Shown here: positions 7,261 to 19,317 of the stretch, one piece after another
Position numbering within the stretch: position 1 is the stretch's first letter
Layout of the letters: the number at the start of each line of letters is the position of its first letter
NCBI RefSeq assembly: GCF_013002705.1
Contig: NZ_JABEND010000007.1
Span: 210,673-272,312 of the forward strand
Direction of reading: 5' to 3'
Source: Nakamurella aerolata
GTDB lineage: Bacteria > Actinomycetota > Actinomycetes > Mycobacteriales > Nakamurellaceae
Length of the DNA stretch: 61,640 bases
The notes under the pieces: generated by a model
Seen by the model: the letters and a program-made list of their open reading frames with translations, nothing else
Database searches by the model: none
What the model was told of the DNA's origin: nothing
Made by a program: the position numbers and the translations under genes

Positions 7261-8829
7261 ATGCGGATGCACAAAACCAGGGCCGCCGCGGCGGTAGCAA
7301 CTGTCGGCGTCATCGCCCTGCTGGCAAGCGCCTGCGGCAGCTCCGACAATGCCGGCAACAACAGCGCCGCCACCACCACTACCGGCGGCACCACCGACGC
7401 CGGGGCTCCCAGCGGCAGCTCACCTGCGGCCGGCGGCGAGTCCAGTGCCGGCATGAACGGGGCGTCGTCCGGCGCCGAGTCGTCCGGCGGGGCCGGATCA
7501 TCCGGCGGCGCAGGGTCGTCCCAGCCGGCAGCCTCCGGCGGGAGCGGCGCCACTGGTGCCACCGGAGCGGCGGTCGCCGGCGACGACGACACCTGGTGCG
7601 ACACCGTGAAGAAGGACTGGCCCGGCATCTCCGGCAAGACCGTGTCGATCTACGCCGGCATCACCGGCAAGGAGGGCACCGAGCTGGAGAACTCGTGGAA
7701 AGACTTCACCGAGTGCTCCGGTGTGAACGTGAAATACAACTCCGACAAGAACTTTGAGCAGCAGGTGGTCGTGCAGGCCCAGTCCGGCTCGGTGTCGGAC
7801 ATCTCGTTCGTGCCGCAGCCCGGTCTGCTGAAGACGCTGGTCGCCACCGGCAAGGTGGTCGCGGCACCCGCCCAGGTGGCCGCCAACGTTGACAAGTACT
7901 GGGATCCGTCGTGGAAGGGCTACGCCACCGTCGACGGCAAGTTCTACGCGGCCCCGCTGGGCGCCAACGTCAAGTCGCTGGTCTGGTACTCCCCCAAGAC
8001 GTTCAAGGAGAAGGGCTACACCGTCCCGACCACCTGGGACGACATGATCAAGCTCAGCGACAAGATGGCGGCCGACGGAAACATGCCGTGGTGCGCCGGC
8101 ATCGAGTCCGGTGTCGCCACCGGATGGCCCGCCACCGACTGGCTCGAGGAAGTGGTGATGCGCCAGGCCGGCCCAGACGTCTACGACAAGTGGGTCACCG
8201 GCGAGGTCAAGTTCGCCGACGAGCCGATCGCCAATGCCCTCAAGACCGTCGGCAGCATCTGGAAGAACGAGAAGTACGTGAACGCCGGTATCGGCGACGT
8301 CGCTTCCATTGCCACCACCCCATTCGCCGACGGTGGTCTGCCCATCCAGACCGGCAAGTGCATGATGCATCAGCAGGCCAACTTCTACGGCACCAACTTC
8401 AAGAACGACCCCGAGATCGCCCCGGAGGGCGACATCTACGCGTTCTACCTGCCGCAGATGGGTGACCAGTTCGGCAAGCCCACGGAGGTGGGCGGTGAGT
8501 TCACCGTCGCCTTCGCCAATCGTCCTGAGGTGCAGGCATTCCAGTACTACCTGTCCACCGCGCACTGGGCGAACAACCAGTCGAAGGTGTCGGCCAGCCG
8601 CATCTCGGCGAACAAGGGTCTTGACCCGGCCAACGTCAAGGACGAGATCGGTCGGCTGAGCGTGCAGATCCTGCAGGATCCCAAGGCGGTGTCGCGGTTC
8701 GACGCCTCCGACATGATGCCGGCCGCCGTCGGCTCCGGTGCGGAGTGGAAGCAGCTCACCCAGTGGATCACCGGTCAGGACGACGAAACCACGCTGGCGG
8801 CCATCGATGCCGCCTGGCCGGCGAACTGA
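7261..8829 (+). CDS. ABC sugar transporter substrate-binding lipoprotein
   Basis: A 522-residue extracellular solute-binding protein (family 1), most like alpha-glucoside-binding proteins of the AglE type. The signal peptide ends in the lipobox LASAC at residues 22-26, so the mature protein is lipid-anchored. A long Ser/Gly/Ala/Thr-rich tether of about 80 residues follows, then the bilobed domain with GKTVSIYAGITGKEGTELE, LPLGANVKSLVWYS-like segments and WPATDWLEE. ATG at 7261 is preceded by a strong aaggagg; the upstream in-frame extension from 7096 has no signal features. It heads the operon with both permeases and the LacI regulator. A hairpin after the gene could keep its mRNA more abundant than the permease part. 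Confidence 0.88.
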   Translation: MRMHKTRAAAAVATVGVIALLASACGSSDNAGNNSAATTTTGGTTDAGAPSGSSPAAGGESSAGMNGASSGAESSGGAGSSGGAGSSQPAASGGSGATGATGAAVAGDDDTWCDTVKKDWPGISGKTVSIYAGITGKEGTELENSWKDFTECSGVNVKYNSDKNFEQQVVVQAQSGSVSDISFVPQPGLLKTLVATGKVVAAPAQVAANVDKYWDPSWKGYATVDGKFYAAPLGANVKSLVWYSPKTFKEKGYTVPTTWDDMIKLSDKMAADGNMPWCAGIESGVATGWPATDWLEEVVMRQAGPDVYDKWVTGEVKFADEPIANALKTVGSIWKNEKYVNAGIGDVASIATTPFADGGLPIQTGKCMMHQQANFYGTNFKNDPEIAPEGDIYAFYLPQMGDQFGKPTEVGGEFTVAFANRPEVQAFQYYLSTAHWANNQSKVSASRISANKGLDPANVKDEIGRLSVQILQDPKAVSRFDASDMMPAAVGSGAEWKQLTQWITGQDDETTLAAIDAAWPAN

Positions 8830-8863
8830 TCAGGTTGCCGATATCCAGTTGATCCGCCGGCTG

Positions 8864-8887
8864 CCGGTCGCGGGTTCCCGCGGCCGG
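8864..8887 (+). terminator. Intra-operon hairpin after the binding-protein gene
   Basis: Arms ccggtcgcggg (8864-8874) and cccgcggccgg (8877-8887) pair over 11 bp with one G-U type pair and a 2-nt loop. Located 35 nt past the binding-protein stop and 225 nt before the first permease, it probably protects mRNA ends or attenuates transcription. Confidence 0.5.
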
Positions 8888-9111
8888 CGGCCGGCATCGG
8901 TTCCGGCCGGTCAGCCGACCGGCCACTGACCCGACAGCACCGCCGCCCCCGCGCACCCGTCCGCCGCCCGTCCGGCGCTCGTCCGCGCCGGACGGCGCCG
9001 TTCGGTTCCGTTCCGCACCCGCTCCGCACCGGTCAGCGTTCAGCGTTCAACTGTTCAGCGCGGCGGACGACCCAGCGCACAGACCTCCATACGTCAAGGG
9101 AGACAAGGCCA

Positions 9112-10116
9112 ATGGACTGGTTGCACGACATGATCTTCCAGCCGCAGTCGACGGTGCAGAAGATCGTCGTGATGATCTTCGCGATGGCACTGTTCGTGGC
9201 CTTGGTCGCGTTGATCATGTGGCTGATCGGCCGGCCAAGGGTGCCGACCTGGTTGGTGTTCTTGGGGTTTGCCGGCCCGGTGCTGATCGCGGTGTCGCTC
9301 GGCCTGATCTACCCGTTCATCCGCACCGTGCTCGACTCGTTCCACCAGTTCAACTCGGTTGGCCAGGCGGTCGGTTGGAACGGCCTGGACAACTACACCA
9401 GCTATTTTTCCGGCCAGGGCAACCGCAGAATGCTAATCAACACCGTCCTGTGGTTGTTCCTCGTTCCGATTCTGGCCACCGGCCTCGGGCTGGTGTACGC
9501 CACCCTGGTCGACCGGGTGCGGGGCGAGAAGTTCGCCAAGGCACTGGTTTTCCTGCCGATGGCCATCTCGATGGTGGCGGCCGGCATTGCGTGGCGCTAC
9601 ATCTACTACCAGCCGGCGCCCAAGGGCGACAGCCAGATCGGGCTGCTCAACTTCTTGTGGTCGCTCGTCGGCGGTGAACCGACCAACTGGCTGATCAAGT
9701 ACCCACAGGGCACCTTCGCGATGATCATCGTGATGGTGTGGATCCAGACCGGTTTCGCCATGACGGTGCTCTCTGCGGCGATCAAGGCGGTGCCTGACGA
9801 CATCGTCGAGGCCGCCAGGATCGACGGGGCCTCCGGCTGGAAGCTGTTCACCAAGATCACCGTGCCGAGCATTCGCACCACCTTGGTGGTGGTGGTGACC
9901 ACGGTGGCTATCGCCGCACTCAAGTCGTTCGACGTGGTCTTCACCATGGGCAGCAACCTGCCGAGCAACGACATTCTCGCCAGCGCCTTCTACAACGCCC
10001 AGTCGACGTTGAACTACGGCAAGGCCGGGGCGGCCGCTGTGCTGATCTTCATCCTGGTGATCCCGGTGATCGCCTACAACGTGCTGCAGATGCGGAAGGC
10101 GGACTCGTACCGATGA
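9112..10116 (+). CDS. ABC sugar transporter permease (MalF/AglF-like)
   Basis: A 334-residue membrane permease of the binding-protein-dependent sugar importer. Two membrane helices near the N terminus (residues 15-38 and 44-70) precede the conserved transport domain; the EAA loop that contacts the ATPase reads EAARIDGASGWKLFTKITVP near residue 240. Eight helices are predicted by eye. ATG at 9112 follows aagggaga. The last four bases overlap the next permease start (atga, 10113-10116), so the two subunits are translationally coupled. No ATPase gene is present, as is common for actinobacterial sugar importers that share an MsmK-type ATPase encoded elsewhere. Confidence 0.88.
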   Translation: MDWLHDMIFQPQSTVQKIVVMIFAMALFVALVALIMWLIGRPRVPTWLVFLGFAGPVLIAVSLGLIYPFIRTVLDSFHQFNSVGQAVGWNGLDNYTSYFSGQGNRRMLINTVLWLFLVPILATGLGLVYATLVDRVRGEKFAKALVFLPMAISMVAAGIAWRYIYYQPAPKGDSQIGLLNFLWSLVGGEPTNWLIKYPQGTFAMIIVMVWIQTGFAMTVLSAAIKAVPDDIVEAARIDGASGWKLFTKITVPSIRTTLVVVVTTVAIAALKSFDVVFTMGSNLPSNDILASAFYNAQSTLNYGKAGAAAVLIFILVIPVIAYNVLQMRKADSYR

Positions 10117-11045
10117 GTGCTGCGATAGCCCCGATGCCGATCGAGGAGCAGGTCGGCGGACGTCGGCTGCGGCGCCAGCAGCGTGCCAACGACGCCAAAA
10201 CCAGACTGTCGTCGCCGTGGGCGTCGTTGATCGCCGTGGTGATCGCGATCCTGTGGACCATCCCGACTTTCGGGCTGTTGGTGAACTCGCTGCGCGGAGC
10301 GCCCGGCCCGTCGAGCAGCGGCTGGTGGCACTTCTTCTCCGCCGAGAGCCCGTTCACGTTCAGCAACTACTCGGCAGCCTGGACCGGAAACGGTGTGCCC
10401 GCCAACGCATTGGGCGGGTTTCTGCTCAACACCTTCGTCATCGTCATCCCGGCGACAGTGATTCCGATCGCACTCGCCCTTGGCGCCGCCTATGCCTTCG
10501 CCTGGATCCCGTTCCGCGGCCGGAACGTGTTGTTCGTGATGGTGTTCGCGCTGCAGATCGTGCCGATCCAGGTCGCGTTGATCCCGCTGCTCAAGCTGTA
10601 CAACGGGTGGGGGCTGACGGGTTCGTTCTGGCCGATCTGGCTCTCGCACACGATGTTTGCCCTGCCACTGGCCACCTTCCTGCTGCACAACTTCATCAAG
10701 GAGATCCCCGGATCGCTGGTGGAGGCCGCCAGGATCGACGGCGCGGGGCACGTCGGGATCTTCTTCAGGGTGATGCTTCCGCTGCTGGTGCCGGCGATCG
10801 CCTCGTTCGCGATCTTCCAGTTCCTCTGGGTCTGGAACGACCTGCTGGTGGCGCTCACCTTCGCCTCCGGCGCCAACACCAAGCCGATCACACCAGGCAT
10901 CCAGGGACTGACAACGCAGTTCGCTTCCGCCGCAGACATTCTGCCTGCGGGCGCGATGATCGCGCTGATCGTCCCGCTGATCGTTTTCCTTTCGCTGCAA
11001 CGCTTCTTCGTCCGCGGACTGCTCGCGGGGTCCGTCAAGGGCTGA
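10113..11045 (+). CDS. ABC sugar transporter permease (MalG/AglG-like)
   Basis: The 310-residue second permease of the importer. A cytoplasmic Arg-rich start is followed by six helices and the EAA loop EAARIDGAGHVGIFFRVMLP near residue 207. The C terminus RFFVRGLLAGSVKG is the classic end of MalG-type permeases. ATG overlaps the stop of the partner permease. It forms the membrane channel with that partner, with the lipoprotein delivering the sugar. The LacI-family gene follows 41 nt downstream. Confidence 0.88.
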   Translation: MSAAIAPMPIEEQVGGRRLRRQQRANDAKTRLSSPWASLIAVVIAILWTIPTFGLLVNSLRGAPGPSSSGWWHFFSAESPFTFSNYSAAWTGNGVPANALGGFLLNTFVIVIPATVIPIALALGAAYAFAWIPFRGRNVLFVMVFALQIVPIQVALIPLLKLYNGWGLTGSFWPIWLSHTMFALPLATFLLHNFIKEIPGSLVEAARIDGAGHVGIFFRVMLPLLVPAIASFAIFQFLWVWNDLLVALTFASGANTKPITPGIQGLTTQFASAADILPAGAMIALIVPLIVFLSLQRFFVRGLLAGSVKG

Positions 11046-11086
11046 CGCCCACCCATGGAAAACGGTCCAGCACAACGGAGTTGCTG

Positions 11087-12163
11087 ATGTCCCGACGAGG
11101 TTTACCGGCCGCACCAGCCGGAATCCTGGAAGTCGCAGCGCGGGCCGGGGTTTCACCCGCGACGGTGTCACGGGCATTGCGGGACCAGCCCGGTGTCTCG
11201 CCAAGCACCCGCGCTGCGGTGCGCACGGCCGCCGTCGAGTTGGGCTATTCGGCGTCGCCGGCTGCCGCGACGCTGTCCAGCGGGCGGACGAGTTCGGTCG
11301 GGGTGCTGGCCGCCTCGATGACCAAATGGTTCTTCGCCGCCGCGCTGGACGGCGCTCAACAGATTCTCGGCGATGCCGGTTTCGAGCTGGTCCTGCAGCA
11401 CGTTCCTTCGGCCCGGTTGGCGAGCCAGGTCTCGGCGCTGAGCAAGCGGATGGACGGCATGCTCGCGCTCTGTCTGCCGCCGGAGCTGACCCGGTCCGGC
11501 GTTGACCCGGCGCGGTTGCCGGTTGTTGTGGTCGGACACCGCTGGGCCGGTGCCGGGTCGGTGATGACGGACGACCGCAGGGTCGGCGAGCTGGCCACCG
11601 GGCATCTGCTCGAGCTCGGGCACCGGGAGATCGCGTTTGTCGGCGGCATCGAGGACGGGCGACTGGCCGATGGTGCGGCAACCGGCCGCTACGCCGGCTA
11701 CCGGGCGGCGCTGCGCGGCGCCGGGCTCCGGTCCCGCCCCGCCGTGGGCGCCGGCTGGACCATCGAGGACGGCATCGCCGCCTTTGAGCAGCTGTGGCGA
11801 CGGGCCGCCGCTACGCCGCGGGCACTGCCGAGTGCGGTCTTCGCGGTGTGCGACGAGGTCGCCATGGGCATTGCGCTCGCGGCGCGGCAGCACCGGGTGC
11901 GCGTGCCTGAGCAGTTGTCGGTGATCGGCGTCGACGGGCACGAGATCGGCGCGGTGATCGGGCTGTCCACCGTCAGCCAGCCGGTGCACGAGATGGGCGC
12001 AACCGCTGCCGCCATGTTGCTCACCCGGCTGAGCGCTGCGGCCGGGCTGCCGCAGCCGGCCAAGGTTCCGGTCGTGCCGTGGGCCAACGTCTGGGCCGAG
12101 TCGGCCCTGATGGTGCGGGGCACCACCGCCCCACTGGCCGACCGCCGTAACGGCCGGCACTGA
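11087..12163 (+). CDS. LacI-family transcriptional regulator
   Basis: A 358-residue regulator with a LacI-type HTH at residues 13-57 (ILEVAARAGVSPATVSRAL then a hinge ending ELGYSAS) and a periplasmic-binding-protein-like effector domain with GHREIAFVGG and VIGVDGHE segments. It probably represses the upstream importer by binding the gaaaacgtttcc site at 7110-7121 and releases it on sugar binding. ATG at 11087 follows caacggag; the open frame extends far upstream in a different frame from the permease gene, but that part is a shadow. Same strand and short spacing suggest co-transcription, giving autoregulation. Confidence 0.88.
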   Translation: MSRRGLPAAPAGILEVAARAGVSPATVSRALRDQPGVSPSTRAAVRTAAVELGYSASPAAATLSSGRTSSVGVLAASMTKWFFAAALDGAQQILGDAGFELVLQHVPSARLASQVSALSKRMDGMLALCLPPELTRSGVDPARLPVVVVGHRWAGAGSVMTDDRRVGELATGHLLELGHREIAFVGGIEDGRLADGAATGRYAGYRAALRGAGLRSRPAVGAGWTIEDGIAAFEQLWRRAAATPRALPSAVFAVCDEVAMGIALAARQHRVRVPEQLSVIGVDGHEIGAVIGLSTVSQPVHEMGATAAAMLLTRLSAAAGLPQPAKVPVVPWANVWAESALMVRGTTAPLADRRNGRH

Positions 12164-12382
12164 CCGACAGCATCGACCGCAGGCAGCAACCGCACGCATC
12201 AACCGGCGCCGTACCGGCCTGGTACCGGACGGTGGCAGCGCGCCAGCTGCGAGTCGACGCGACCCGGCATTCCACCGCGGGCCGCGGGCGGCCGAGCAGC
12301 GGGACCTCCCGGGACGACAGCTGCTCCATCACTCGGTTGAGTGGGATTTGATCCGATTTGACAAGAAACCGACGACTTTCGC

Positions 12383-12413
12383 TTGACTGCAGCCAGTTGG
12401 TGCGGTCTATGGT
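12383..12413 (+). promoter_or_regulatory. Promoter of the LysM gene, probably leaderless
   Basis: A -35-like ttgact (12383-12388) and a -10 tatggt (12408-12413) are spaced by 19 nt, and the -10 ends only six bases before the ATG at 12420. Transcription would therefore begin at or next to the start codon. No ribosome binding site is visible, in keeping with a leaderless mRNA, common in actinobacteria. Confidence 0.55.
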
Positions 12414-12419
12414 CAATTC

Positions 12420-13811
12420 ATGTCTAACGGCATCAAACCCAGCGATTCGGCTTCAGTTCGCGCTCATCGCGTGCTGTTGGCAGCGGCGTTGGTGGGGACT
12501 GCGCTGTTGGCCGCGGTACTCCCCGGGCCCGCCGCGGTGCTACGCGCGCTGCTGACGCCGACTGCCGCCGGCGCGATCGGTGCGGGCGCCGGAGCCGGTC
12601 TCAGCGTGATCGATGCTGCCGGCCTGCTCGCGGCGTCCATCACGGTCTGGGGTGTGCTGGCGTGGGCCGGCGTCCTGCTGTTGCTGGCCGGCGCCGCGCG
12701 CCTTCCGGGCGCGGCCGGCCACTGGTCGACTGCCGTGCTGCGACGAGTGGCGCCGGCGGTGGTGCGTCGGGCGTTGATCGCGGGCGTCGGCGTCTCGATC
12801 GCCGGTGGTGTCGCGCTGACGGGCAGCCCGGCGCTGGCGGGCGCTGCACCCGCAATCGCAGCGAGCGCCCCCACGACGACGGCGCCGACGTCAACAGCCG
12901 CGGTGCTGTTCGCTTCGACCGCTGGTGCCGCTCCGACTCCCGGTGGTGGTGCGGACTCCCCCGCCACCACCGCAGGCCAGCCGGCACCGACTCCCGGCTC
13001 GCCGAGCCCCGGCAGCGTCCGCACCGGCTCCGACCCGCTCACCGACGGTGTCGACTGGCCGGTGCAACGGCCGACCGGCACCGTGTCCACCACCCCGGTA
13101 CCGACAACACCTGCCGGCTCCGTCCCTGTCACGACGGCAGCCTCCGACGCACCCGGGCAGATCGAACTGGATTGGCCGGCCGCGGCCGGTCGGAACGCTG
13201 AGCAGCCGACGGCGCCGCACCCTCCGCTGTCCGGTTCCGCGAGCACTCAGCAGGTCCCGCAGCAGACCCCACCGGCAACCCCGCAGCCTCAGCCAACACG
13301 GCAGACAGACCCGCCGCGGTCAACCCCAGCTGCACCGAGCTCGGCCACAGCGTCGGCACCATCGCAACGTCGGGGCACCGCCGCAGCATCGACGGAGCAA
13401 CCGAACTCACCGGCGCCGACAACACCGGATGCGCCGCCCGCTCACCGCACCGCACCAGCCGACCAAGACAGCGCGGCCCGGCAGGCCGCGGCACACGACA
13501 CCGCCGCGGCAAAAGATACCGACGCGGCTGGCCGCCCGGCCGGTCAGGGGCCGAGCAGCGGCAACCGGCCGGGCGAGAGCATCGCGTCCGGGGTGATCGT
13601 CCGTCCCGGCGACTCGCTGTGGTCCATCGCCGAACGCGTGCTCGGCGCCGACGGAGGCAGCGACCCCGCCGCGGTCGACGCCTGCTGGCGTGAGTGGTAC
13701 CGCGCCAACCGTGCGCTGATCGGTGCCGACCCCGATCTGATCCTGCCTGGCCAACACCTGAAGCCGCCCGCCGGCTGGCCAACACCGCAATCACTGCCTC
13801 CGCACCGCTGA
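12420..13811 (+). CDS. LysM-domain membrane-anchored protein
   Basis: A 463-residue protein with three hydrophobic stretches in the first ~145 residues (around 17-40, 45-66 and 72-92, with another near 120-145), a ~240-residue Pro/Thr/Ala/Ser-rich linker, and a C-terminal LysM-type domain beginning VIVRPGDSLWSIAERVLG and ending ILPGQHLKPP. LysM domains bind peptidoglycan or chitin. The layout suggests a membrane protein reaching into the wall through a flexible spacer. It is followed at 101 nt by the Rv3235-family gene, and LysM genes next to Rv3235-family genes are a recurring actinobacterial pairing in my recollection. ATG at 12420 has a promoter immediately upstream and no Shine-Dalgarno. 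Confidence 0.78.
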   Translation: MSNGIKPSDSASVRAHRVLLAAALVGTALLAAVLPGPAAVLRALLTPTAAGAIGAGAGAGLSVIDAAGLLAASITVWGVLAWAGVLLLLAGAARLPGAAGHWSTAVLRRVAPAVVRRALIAGVGVSIAGGVALTGSPALAGAAPAIAASAPTTTAPTSTAAVLFASTAGAAPTPGGGADSPATTAGQPAPTPGSPSPGSVRTGSDPLTDGVDWPVQRPTGTVSTTPVPTTPAGSVPVTTAASDAPGQIELDWPAAAGRNAEQPTAPHPPLSGSASTQQVPQQTPPATPQPQPTRQTDPPRSTPAAPSSATASAPSQRRGTAAASTEQPNSPAPTTPDAPPAHRTAPADQDSAARQAAAHDTAAAKDTDAAGRPAGQGPSSGNRPGESIASGVIVRPGDSLWSIAERVLGADGGSDPAAVDACWREWYRANRALIGADPDLILPGQHLKPPAGWPTPQSLPPHR

Positions 13812-13912
13812 CCGGCTCAACGAAACCCTTGTCGCGACCCCTCATCCGCCGCCACCCACCGATCCACCAGCACGCAGCCACGCCCACTCACCCACCACCC
13901 AAAGGAGAAACC

Positions 13913-14602
13913 ATGACCAGCGCACTCGCCACGCCAGGCTCGACTCCCGACACCGCCGGCGCAAAGACCCCCGCGGCCGGCGTCACCGCACCGAGCGCCG
14001 GAATCCCGCGACCGGTTCACCGCCACCCCCGGCCGGCGCTACGGTTGGTCCCGGTGCCGGACGCCGAGCCACCGTTCGACGACGAGTGCACGCCGGCGCT
14101 GCGCTTGCGGGCGTTGCGTTCGGCACCGCTGCGGCGAGCGACCGGCCAGCCGAAGCTCACCGAAACCGGCGACGATGCAACGGATCTGACTGGCCCGCGA
14201 CGAGCCGGCACACCGATCGCTCCGCTGATCCAGGACGCCGTACCCGAGATGTCCCAAGCCGGTGACGTCGGCGTCCAGCACACGGCCACCAGTGGGCTAC
14301 CGCCGGCCGGCCGGGTCAGCAGCGTGCTGGCCAGGGCACTGATCGAGGCCTTGGCCGGCACCCGGCCGGTTGCCCACTTGCGAATCCATTGCACGCCAAC
14401 GGTGTACGCCGGACTGGAGAAGCAGCCGCGGATCAGCGGTGGACGGGCGCTGCGGCTGCAGTCGGCTCACGTCTGCCACCCCGCCGACGGGGTCGCCGAG
14501 GTCGCGGCGGTGTTCCGGCTGGGAGAACGGGCCAGGGCCATGGCTTTTCGACTGGCCGGTATGGACGGCCGCTGGCGGATCACCGCGCTCCAAGTGGGCT
14601 AG
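13913..14602 (+). CDS. Rv3235-family (DUF6459) protein
   Basis: A 229-residue protein whose conserved part is the C-terminal ~100 residues: VSSVLARALIEALAGTRPVAHLRIH, VYAGLEKQPR, and a final FRLGERARAMAFRLAGMDGRWRITALQVG. This matches the Rv3235 family of actinobacteria, of unknown function, encoded near secA in mycobacteria as it is here. The first ~120 residues are Pro/Ala/Thr-rich and probably disordered. ATG at 13913 is preceded by a clear aaaggaga. It is convergent with secA, with a hairpin pair between the stops. Confidence 0.78.
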   Translation: MTSALATPGSTPDTAGAKTPAAGVTAPSAGIPRPVHRHPRPALRLVPVPDAEPPFDDECTPALRLRALRSAPLRRATGQPKLTETGDDATDLTGPRRAGTPIAPLIQDAVPEMSQAGDVGVQHTATSGLPPAGRVSSVLARALIEALAGTRPVAHLRIHCTPTVYAGLEKQPRISGGRALRLQSAHVCHPADGVAEVAAVFRLGERARAMAFRLAGMDGRWRITALQVG

Positions 14603-14713
14603 CCGCCGGCGACGCGGGCGGACCGAACACGATGGTGACGCGGCAGCCGGCGAGCTGGCCGAGACCCTTGCCGTTGACCAGTTCGCCAGTGGTACAGCCG
14701 AGGCAGCTCCCGA

Positions 14714-14753
14714 GAGTCAGCCGGCCTGCTGACTCACCGGCTGGCCGGCCAGC
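14714..14753. terminator. Hairpins between convergent Rv3235-family gene and secA
   Basis: gagtcagc (14714-14721) pairs perfectly with gctgactc (14728-14735), and a perfect palindrome gctggccggccagc follows at 14740-14753. They lie between the stops at 14602 and 14760 and could end transcription in either direction. Confidence 0.55.
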
Positions 14754-14759
14754 AGTGGC

Positions 14760-18041
<3,282 letters not shown>

Positions 18042-18193
18042 GTTTCAACCTCGTCGTCTCAAATGCTCTCGGATGGTTTGGCTGCCCGGATGGTGTCCGA
18101 TCAGCGCAATCACCAGTGTGACCGCCGATTGGTACGTCCGGCGGACCCGCCAGTGGCGGGCCGGAGCCCCGCGAAGAACCCCGAGCACACAGG

Positions 18194-18222
18194 CACGGCC
18201 GGAGGACAGACCTCCGGCCGTG
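18194..18222 (-). terminator. Hairpin between hpf and secA
   Basis: A 12-bp perfect inverted repeat, cacggccggagg (18194-18205) and its complement (18211-18222), with a 5-nt loop, lies 52 nt downstream of the hpf stop. It probably ends the hpf transcript, leaving secA with its own promoter in the following ~150 bp. Confidence 0.75.
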
Positions 18223-18273
18223 TCCATGGTAGGCGCTGCCGCGGGGTGGCGAGGGCGGCGGCGTCCAGCTCGG

Positions 18274-19005
18274 TCAGCCGGCGGCCTCTGACCCGCTGCC
18301 GGTGCCGACCGGCGCGGCCTGCGACCCGCCGCGGTAGCCGCCGTTCGACTGTGCTGTGCCGGATGCGGTTCCGGACGAGGAGCCGGCGCCGTCGTGCCCG
18401 TCAAGGGCCGCGTCCGGTGCTGCCGGAGCCAGTCGCAGCAGGCCGTAGTCGAAGCCGTGGCGGCGGTACACCACCGAGCTGCGCCCGGTCTCGACGTCGT
18501 TGAACAGGTAAAAGTCGTGCCCGACCAGTTCCATCTGGTACAGCGCTTCCTCGACGCTGATCGGGTCCCCGGGATGGTCCTTGATCCGGACGATGCGGCC
18601 GGGACCGTCGTCGGCGGGCTCAGCGGCCTCGTCGTCGGTGTCCTGCACCGGGGGAAGCAACTCGTCGGGGGTGGCGGCGACGGCGACGGCCGGGGTGCGT
18701 TCCCGCTTGTGCCGGCGGTCGCTGGCCTTGCGCAGCTGCGACTCCAGCTTGCTGGCGGCGCCGTCCAGCGCCGAGATGAAGGTGTCGTCGCAGGCCTCGG
18801 CGCGAACCGCGGGCCCCTTGGACACCAGCGTGATCTGGACCCGCTGGCAGGTCTTGGACTGCCGTCGGTTGGGCTCGTGGGACAACTCAACGTCCACCCG
18901 AATGATCTTGGAGTCGTAGCGCTCTGCGCGTTCCAGCTTGTCTTCAACGCGAGTCCGGAAGTGCTCAGGCACCTCCACGTTCCGGCCCTTCACGACGATG
19001 TCCAC
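18274..19005 (-). CDS. hpf: Long-form ribosome hibernation promoting factor
   Basis: A 243-residue HPF/RaiA-family protein that dimerises idle 70S ribosomes. The N-terminal domain starts MDIVVKGRNVEVPEHFRTRVEDKLERAERYD, and the C-terminal dimerisation domain contains PISVEEALYQMELVGHDFYLFNDVETG and VVYRRHGFDYGLLRL; the two are joined by an acidic linker. The C-terminal ~45 residues are Ser/Gly/Ala-rich and extra to the family. GTG at 19005 is chosen because ggagatggagg precedes it at ideal spacing and family sequence starts there; the frame upstream to 19143 is non-homologous. It sits between comF and secA as in mycobacteria. Confidence 0.93.
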   Translation of the reverse strand: MDIVVKGRNVEVPEHFRTRVEDKLERAERYDSKIIRVDVELSHEPNRRQSKTCQRVQITLVSKGPAVRAEACDDTFISALDGAASKLESQLRKASDRRHKRERTPAVAVAATPDELLPPVQDTDDEAAEPADDGPGRIVRIKDHPGDPISVEEALYQMELVGHDFYLFNDVETGRSSVVYRRHGFDYGLLRLAPAAPDAALDGHDGAGSSSGTASGTAQSNGGYRGGSQAAPVGTGSGSEAAG

Positions 19006-19317
19006 GTGTCCTCCATCTCCTGGCATCTGGCATGTCGCCTGGTGCCCGGACGAGCCCGGGCACCGGCTGCTGCGGTCCCGGGCTGCGGCGTCGTGCTGTC
19101 GCTGCCGGCCCCCGCTCCAGTGGTGCCGCTGGGCAAAACCCACCGGAACGAAGGGTGAATCCGGGGTGTACCCGGGATGACACCGAACCTACCGAGCGCC
19201 GCCCGGAAGGCAAGACCGAAAGCGCGGATTCCACCCGACTCTCGCCGGGTTCCCACGGCCCGACGAACTCGGCTGACCCTGTGTGACGACGAGCCGCGTC
19301 ACCGCCGCTGCCCCGGT
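19006..19317. other. Intergenic region upstream of hpf
   Basis: 312 bp between the comF stop and hpf start. It must hold the hpf promoter, but no clear -35/-10 pair or known RNA element was recognised. Confidence 0.5.

Noticed and set aside
10217-11086. N-terminal extension of the LacI-family reading frame
   Set aside because: It overlaps the second permease in another frame and has no similarity; the HTH starts right after the ATG at 11087.
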